Source: Kitagawia praeruptora (Eukaryota > Streptophyta > Magnoliopsida > Apiales > Apiaceae). Taken from it: a stretch of 64,000 nucleotides of DNA. The DNA is taken from NCBI GenBank assembly GCA_037693485.1, contig CM075346.1:48716001-48780000 (forward strand), read 5' to 3'. Positions 59,959-64,000 of this stretch are shown one piece after another (positions within the stretch are counted from its first letter, which is position 1; every line of letters starts with the position of its first letter). A program made the position numbers and the translations under genes. The notes under the pieces were generated by a model. It saw only the letters and a program-made list of their open reading frames with translations, was not told where the DNA came from and ran no database searches.

Positions 59959-62900
59959 ATGCCTCCGAGAAGGATGGGTACTAGGGCTAACCCCCACGAG
60001 TCTACTTACCAAGAAAGTCACAATCAACCTGAAGAAAACCTTGAGTATAATGAAGAACAGGATCAGGATTACAATAAACAGGAGGATTCCAAATAGGGGA
60101 TAGGGGATGAAACTTTCTATACTGCGGATTTCGAGGAGGAAGTAGAAGAGGGGGAAACGGAAGTCGAACATCAGGGGGAGAACCAGGGCGAAAACCCTAT
60201 GGGGCAATTCATGGATCCGCTCAGGCAGAATTTGAACCAATATCCCCAAGCACCCCAAGGAAACAATACCAATGTGGCCACTTCTTTCCGAGTCTTTAGG
60301 TCCCTCAAACCTCCAGAGTTTCACGGATCGGCTGATCCCGTTGAGGCAAGGGCCTGGGTCAAGGAAATGGAGAAATCTTTCGAGATTCTGAGTATTGAGG
60401 AGGCCAAAAAGACTGTCTTTGCTACCTACTTACTTAAGGGAGAGGCAAATTATTGGTGGGAAGCCAAGAAGAGTATGGAGACAGATGCTATCATAACCTG
60501 GGATAGGTTTAAACAGTTGTTTCAAGAGAAATACTTCCCAAAGTTCATGAAAACCCAGATGAAGCTTAAGTTTCTAGAGCTAAAGCAGAATAACTTGTCG
60601 GTGGTTGACTATGAAGCCAAATTTACCGAATTATCAAGATTTGTACCAGAGTTTGTGGATACTGAAGAGAAGAAGGCTAACAGGTTTCAGCAAGGCCTGA
60701 AATATTGGATTCAGAACAGAGTGGCAGTTCTAGAGATTACTGATTATGCCACCTTGGTGAAGAAGGCAACTATTGTGGAAGCAGGAAGTGATCAGATGCA
60801 GAGGGAAAGAGAGAAAGGGGGAATAAAAAGGAAGTATGCCAGCATGGGCGGAGGTTCCGCAGGAGGAAGGCCCCGGAATAAGTTTAACCGAGGAACGGTT
60901 ATCCTACCTGGAAGGAGTAAGGGATTCCGACCATCCGTAAGCACAAGTGTGAGCCAGGGTGGCAAACAGTCAGGAGTGTCCTGTTCCCACCCTTCCCGAC
61001 CTCCATCACCATTATGTGCTACATGTGGGAAGAGGCATCCCGGGGTGTGCAACCTGAAATAGATAAACTGCTATAAGTGTGGACGAACTGGTCACTATGC
61101 CACCGCTTTCACTACGATCATCCCTAATAGCACCACTTGTTTTCAATGTGGACGGCAAGGGCACATGAGGAAGAATTGCCCGATGAGCAAGCCAGCAGCC
61201 TCAGGGGCAAGCAAAGCTGCCTCTAATAGGCCACCAACTGCTAGAACTTTTAACATGATAGTGCAAGATGCCGTGAGGGACACAGATCTGATAGCAGGTA
61301 CATTCTCTCTCAATTCAGTCAGTGCAAATGTCTTGTTTGATTCTGGAGCAACTAAGTCTTTTATATCTAGAGATTTTACGCGTAAATTGAAGCTTAAAAC
61401 CCAGCAACTAAGGGATTCCTTGCAAGTAGAAATAGCTAATCAGGAAGTCGTTCCAGTTAATCAGATTCACCCCGATTGCAAATTATAAGTAGGAGGATGA
61501 TCATTCTATGTTGATTTGATTCCTTTTAAACTAGGGGAATTTGATGTCATTTTGGGAATGGATTGGTTGTCTTGCAATAATGTGCAGATAGATTGTAAGG
61601 GTAAAAAGGTTAAGTTGAAAACCTCAGGGAAGAAGGAAATAGTGTTTAAGGGGCTACAACAGACCCAGACCATTCTAACCATGGCGCAGACCAAGAGACT
61701 GCTACGAAAAGGGAAAGAAGCTTATTTAGCTTACGTTATAGACACCCAGAAAGAGGCGCCCAAAGTACAATACATCCCGGTAGTTAACGAATTTGAAGAC
61801 GTATTTCCGCAAGATCTTCTCGGACTACCACCGGATAGAGTAATTAAGTTTGCTATCGAGTTAGCCCTGGGGACGGCGCCAGTTTCAAAGGCCCCGTACC
61901 GATTAGCACTAGTAGAAATGAAAGAGCTAGCAAAGCAATTGCAGGAATTGTTGGATAAGGGTATGATAAGACCCAGTGTGTCGCCTTGGGGTGCACCAGT
62001 GTTGTTTGTTAAGAAAAAGGACGGGAGTATGAGGTTATGCATCGACTATCGAGAGTTGAACAAGCTAACCATAAAGAATAAGTACCCGTTACCCAGGATT
62101 GATGATTTGTTTGACCAGTTAAGAGGAGCTGTGTATTTCTCCAAGATTGACTTGAGAACCGGATATCACCAACTGAAGATTAAACCTGAAGACATCCCGA
62201 AGACTTCGTTCCGTACTCGATATGGACATTATGAGTTCTTGGTGATGTCGTTTGGATTAACCAATGCCCCAGCAGCTTTCATGGATTTGATGAACAGAGT
62301 GTTCAAGGAATATTTGGATCAGTTTTTGATAGTTTTCATTGATGATATTCTTATTTACTCAAAGATGGAGGAAGAACACGCCGAACATTTGAGAGTAACA
62401 TTAGAGACACTACGGAAGGAGCAGTTATATGCCAAATTCTCGAAGTGTGAGTTCTAGAAAAATGAGGTGCAATTTTTAGGGCACATAATCAGCAGAGAAG
62501 AAGTGCTAGTTGACCCCTCTAAGATAGAGGCAGTTTCAAATTGGGAACGACCAACCACTCCAACTGAGGTAAGGAGTTTCATTGGACTGGCCTAATATTA
62601 TAGACGATTTGTTCAAAATTTTGCGAAGCTCGCAGCTCCGTTAACTCGACTTACCCGTAAAACTGAGAAATTTGAATCAATTGAAAAATGCGAGAAGAGT
62701 TTCCAAGAGCTAAAGAAGAGGTTGGTAATGGCCCCAGTGTTGGCTTTGCCTGATGGAAAAGGAGATTTCGTGATTTACAGTGATGCTTCGCATAAAGGAT
62801 TGGGATGTGTGCTTATGCAGCACAGCAAGGTAATAGCATATGCGTCAAGGCAATTGAAGGATTACGAGATCCGATACCCCACCCATGATTTGGAATTGGC

Positions 62901-64000
62901 AGCAATTGTTTTTGCCTTAAAGATTTGGAGGCACTACTTGTATGGATAAAAGTGCGATATTTACACTGACCATAAGAGCCTCAAGTACATTTTTACGCAG
63001 AAAGAGCTTAACATGCGCCAGAGAAGATGGCTAGAGCTAATCAAGGATTATGACTATGAGATTCGCTATCACCCGGGTAAAGCCAATGTGGTGGCTGACG
63101 CCCTTAGTAGGAAAGAGAAGCTCAAGATGATAACTACGGAGGAAGAGTTGATAAAAGATTTGGAAAAGCTGGAAATTGAGGTTAAGATACCTGAAAAAGG
63201 TCAAGAGAAGTTAATGGAAATTCGAATCCAGCCTCTATTGTTGGAAAAGATTAGGTTATGCCAAGAGCGGGTGATGGAAGCAGAAAAGAACTCGACAGAG
63301 GAGATAATGACTGGGGAAGAAATCAAGTATGAAAAAGATAAAGAAGGGATCATGAGATACATGTGGAGGATATGGATCCCAAATGATCAGGAACTCAAGG
63401 ATGAAATTTTATATGAGGCCCACAACTCTAGGTACTCAGTGCACCCCGGTAGTACCAAGATGTATAGGGATTTGAAAGAGTACTACTAGTGGCCCAACAT
63501 GAAAAAGGACGTTGTAGAGTGGGTAAGTAAATGCTTGACCTGCCAGAAAGTGAAAGCGGAGCACCAGAGGCCCAGTGGACTTCTACACCCCTTGGAGATT
63601 CCCGAATGGAAATGGGAACATATAGCTATGGACTTTGTAGTAGGTTTACCAAGGACCAAAGCAAATCATGACGCCATATGGGTGATTATAGACCGACTAA
63701 CGAAGTCAGCTCACTTTCTTCCGATCAACGAAAGGTATACGGTCAATAGGCTAGTAGATATCTACCTCAAAGAGATAGTGGCGCGACATGGAGTCCCAGT
63801 CGCCATAGTATCCGACAGAGATCCCAGATTTAACTCCAGGTTTTGGAGGAGCTTTCAAGAATGTGTAGGAACCAGGCTAAACATGAGTACAGCTTACCAT
63901 CCCCAAACGGACGGGCAAAGTGAAAGGACCATCCAGACACTAGAAGATATGTTGAGAGTCTGTGCTATAGACTTTAAAGGAAATTGGGATGATCACTTGC
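59959..64000 (+). pseudogene. Tekay-like gag-pol, one frame with eight stops, open at the window end
   Basis: All parts lie in a single frame from ATG at 59959. Gag: FRVFRSLKPPEFHGSADPVE, ANYWWEAKK. Two zinc knuckles follow: the first (CYKCGRTGHYATAF) has lost its last Cys, the second (CFQCGRQGHMRKNC) is complete. Protease: VLFDSGATKSFIS. RT: LFVKKKDGSMRLCIDYRELN and catalytic FIDDIL. RNase H: IYSDASHKGLGCVL. Integrase: H/C block ending CLTCQK, then MDFVVGLP, VSDRDPRF and HPQTDGQSER. Stops are at 60094, 61060, 61486, 61498, 62455, 62593, 62947 and 63487 (first base of each). At least two replace a Trp usual in the family. No frameshift is needed. Confidence 0.9.

Larger units (their letters stand above)
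54864..64000 (+). mobile_element. Tekay (Del)-like Gypsy retrotransposon, left part
   Basis: The order is: LTR (3' part, to 58626), primer-binding site TGGTATCAGAG (58631), an acidic extra frame, then gag-protease-RT-RNase H-integrase in one frame running off the window. The LTR end matches the solo LTR at 16243-20912. The domain order, with integrase after RNase H, and the LTR type fit Tekay; the chromodomain that would prove it lies beyond 64000. The Athila element replaced the start of the LTR. Confidence 0.85.

Overview
This is nuclear DNA from a flowering plant, most likely a eudicot. The support is two spliced or plant-specific host genes at the left end, canonical GT-AG introns, AT-rich spacers, and deeply nested plant LTR retrotransposons of the Copia/SIRE, Athila, Tat-like and Tekay-like kinds. 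The species cannot be fixed from the sequence. Only about 4 kb is ordinary host genes; nearly everything else is transposable element (TE) sequence or its debris.

Left genic island (1-4250). A DUF4228 (PADRE) family gene on the plus strand is broken by a 7-bp insertion and a premature stop. It converges on a well-preserved three-exon gene for a plastid phosphate transporter of the PHT2;1 type on the minus strand (exons 3909-3172, 2278-2087, 1892-1068; 584 residues). Intron 1 of the transporter carries an LTR plus primer-binding-site remnant. A probable Helitron follows (4684-7930), holding an RRM-protein fragment and a tandemly duplicated tRNA-like sequence.

First nest (8094-25605, TSD GAGAG). 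This is a Tat-like Gypsy element with a decayed gag, no pol and large minisatellite arrays. A gag-only Copia element (8311-14602, TSD ACAAG) sits in its left LTR. A 4.67-kb solo LTR of Tekay type (16243-20912, TSD ATTAT) sits in its gag.

Second nest (26294-64000). A Tekay-like Gypsy element (plus strand, from 54864 off the right edge) has a gag-pol in one reading frame with eight stops. Its left LTR was hit by an Athila element (minus, 39919-54863). The Athila LTR holds a 1.06-kb solo LTR. Its integrase is split by a 6.1-kb CACTA transposon (41306-47439, TSD TGT). The left part of Athila is replaced by a Copia/SIRE element (minus, 26810-39918). That element has gag, pol, a long extra env-like frame, and a second integrase fragment joined to it, so it is a chimera of at least two copies.

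The most interesting object is the CACTA transposon. It has no recognisable transposase. Instead it carries, all on one strand and mostly with splice sites intact, exon fragments resembling MAP65, class XI myosin, beta-galactosidase, ribosomal protein L35 and importin alpha, and possibly ClpX. It is a multi-gene Pack-CACTA type element with exons of one gene flanking exons of another. Family names rest on recognised motifs, not on a database search.
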